From: JAYZVT01 sp050248375
GTDB taxonomy: Bacteria; Pseudomonadota; Alphaproteobacteria; Rhizobiales; Methyloligellaceae
Direction: 5' to 3'
DNA: 6,259 nt
Assembly (NCBI GenBank): GCA_050248375.1
Contig: JBFWSL010000218.1
Span: 1-6,259 of the forward strand
Each line of letters begins with the position of its first letter. Positions within the stretch are counted from its first letter, which is position 1. The position numbers were made by a program, and so were the translations under genes. The notes under the pieces were generated by a model. That model made no database searches, had not been told where the DNA came from, and saw only the letters and a list, made by a program, of their open reading frames with translations. Below, piece after piece: positions 5,597-6,259 of this stretch.

Positions 5597-6259
5597 CTAT
5601 TTCGGCAGGTTGAACCGCCGCACCTGCGACTGCGCACCATCGTGATACGTGAGTTGCACGGTCATGTAGGCGGTCTTCGGCGGCACCGGCATGAGAAGGG
5701 TTGCCTTCTCCGGCACCCCATGCGGATTGGCCGGATCGCAGGGCGGCAACCGGAAGAGCCGGTCGGTCGGGCCATCGTTGTAACCGTAGCGAACCTCCTT
5801 GATGGCGCAGCGATAGCTGACCAGATGCGTGAAGTAGACCTGCATGCCCCGCCACTCCCGGAAGGAGATCCAGCTCGTCCACATCTGGTCGAGAATCTTT
5901 TTCTGTCCATCGGCGAGCGCCCCGTCGGGGCTGAAACGGATCGGATAGACGTCCGCCTGTTCGCCGCGCCGGTCGCGCCAGGTCACGTAGATCGTGGTCG
6001 CGGCCTGGTCCGGCGGCAGTTCGAAATAGGTTTTCGGCATGCGCTGGCCGGTGCGCTGGTCGAGGAAATCCTGGAATCCCGCATCGACGAACTCCCCGTT
6101 TTCACCCACCCGATAGCCGAATTGCGTGGCGGCCTCGGGCAGCGAGACATTCACCATCCAGCCGCTGTTGGAGCGGGTGAAGTTCACCAGCGGCGAACCG
6201 GCCGGCGGCAGCGCCGCCAGCTTCTGCTCCGCCTGCGGCAGCACGCTGGCGCCGCCGCC
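5597..6259 (-). CDS. Unrecognised protein, C-terminal part (start outside window)
   Basis: An open frame of 220 visible codons ends at TAG (5599-5597) and runs off the right edge without a stop. A GTG at 6244 is probably an internal Val: the frame continues upstream through Ser-Ala-Gly-Gly-Gly and no ribosome binding site can be judged. I do not recognise the protein. What shows is a Pro/Ala-rich lead-in, then two regions rich in predicted beta-strands and aromatic residues: about residues 24-112 (NSGWMVNVSLPEA, FGYRVGENGEF, TIYVTWRDRRGEQ) and 125-220 (WTSWISFREWRGMQVYFTH, KEVRYGYNDGP, AYMTVQLTYHD). Just two cysteines, about 25 residues apart, flank KEVRYGYNDGP and could form a disulfide, which would fit an exported or periplasmic C-terminal domain. 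No catalytic motif or membrane segment is visible. It may be the tail of a larger multidomain protein. Confidence 0.75.
   Translation of the reverse strand, partial: GGGASVLPQAEQKLAALPPAGSPLVNFTRSNSGWMVNVSLPEAATQFGYRVGENGEFVDAGFQDFLDQRTGQRMPKTYFELPPDQAATTIYVTWRDRRGEQADVYPIRFSPDGALADGQKKILDQMWTSWISFREWRGMQVYFTHLVSYRCAIKEVRYGYNDGPTDRLFRLPPCDPANPHGVPEKATLLMPVPPKTAYMTVQLTYHDGAQSQVRRFNLPK

Noticed and set aside
1..6259. CRISPR array, insertion sequence or prophage
   Set aside because: No spaced repeats, transposase, terminal inverted repeats, integrase or phage genes are visible.

Overview
The window is a GC-rich chromosomal stretch, most likely from an alphaproteobacterium. I infer this from the base composition, the strongly G/C third codon positions, and the adjacent malonyl-CoA decarboxylase and malonyl-CoA synthetase genes (the matA-matB pair known from rhizobia and relatives). 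Every convincing gene lies on the minus strand, so transcription runs from the right edge to the left.

In transcription order: (1) 6259-5597 is the C-terminal part of an unrecognised, possibly exported protein whose start lies outside the window. (2) 5596-4856 is 741 bases with no credible protein. It starts with two abutting DnaA-box-like 9-mers and a weak -10-like element. It then holds a run of hairpins, three of which carry GAAA tetraloops only when read on the minus strand, and ends in a very good minus-strand intrinsic terminator at about 5014-5047. I call this a candidate large structured non-coding RNA of about 0.5 kb; I could not match it to a family I know. (3) 4855-4475 is a small carboxymuconolactone decarboxylase family protein with a strong ribosome binding site. 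(4) 4474-4206 is an intergenic region with a perfect 10-bp inverted repeat, a 9/10 direct repeat and a GC-rich hairpin. (5) 4205-2826 is malonyl-CoA decarboxylase (GTG start, good ribosome binding site). (6) 2812-1283 is malonyl-CoA synthetase (MatB), 13 bases after the decarboxylase stop. (7) 1170-190 is a membrane-anchored YpfJ-type neutral zinc metallopeptidase, followed by weak terminator-like hairpins.

The metabolic core is simple. MatB ligates malonate to CoA at the cost of ATP, and the decarboxylase turns malonyl-CoA into acetyl-CoA and CO2. Together they make a two-step route from malonate to central metabolism or a way to remove malonyl-CoA. No malonate transporter (matC) or GntR-type regulator (matR) is visible next to them. 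The carboxymuconolactone decarboxylase family protein and the metallopeptidase have no evident functional tie to malonate. The item most worth following is the putative structured RNA between 5014 and about 5532.
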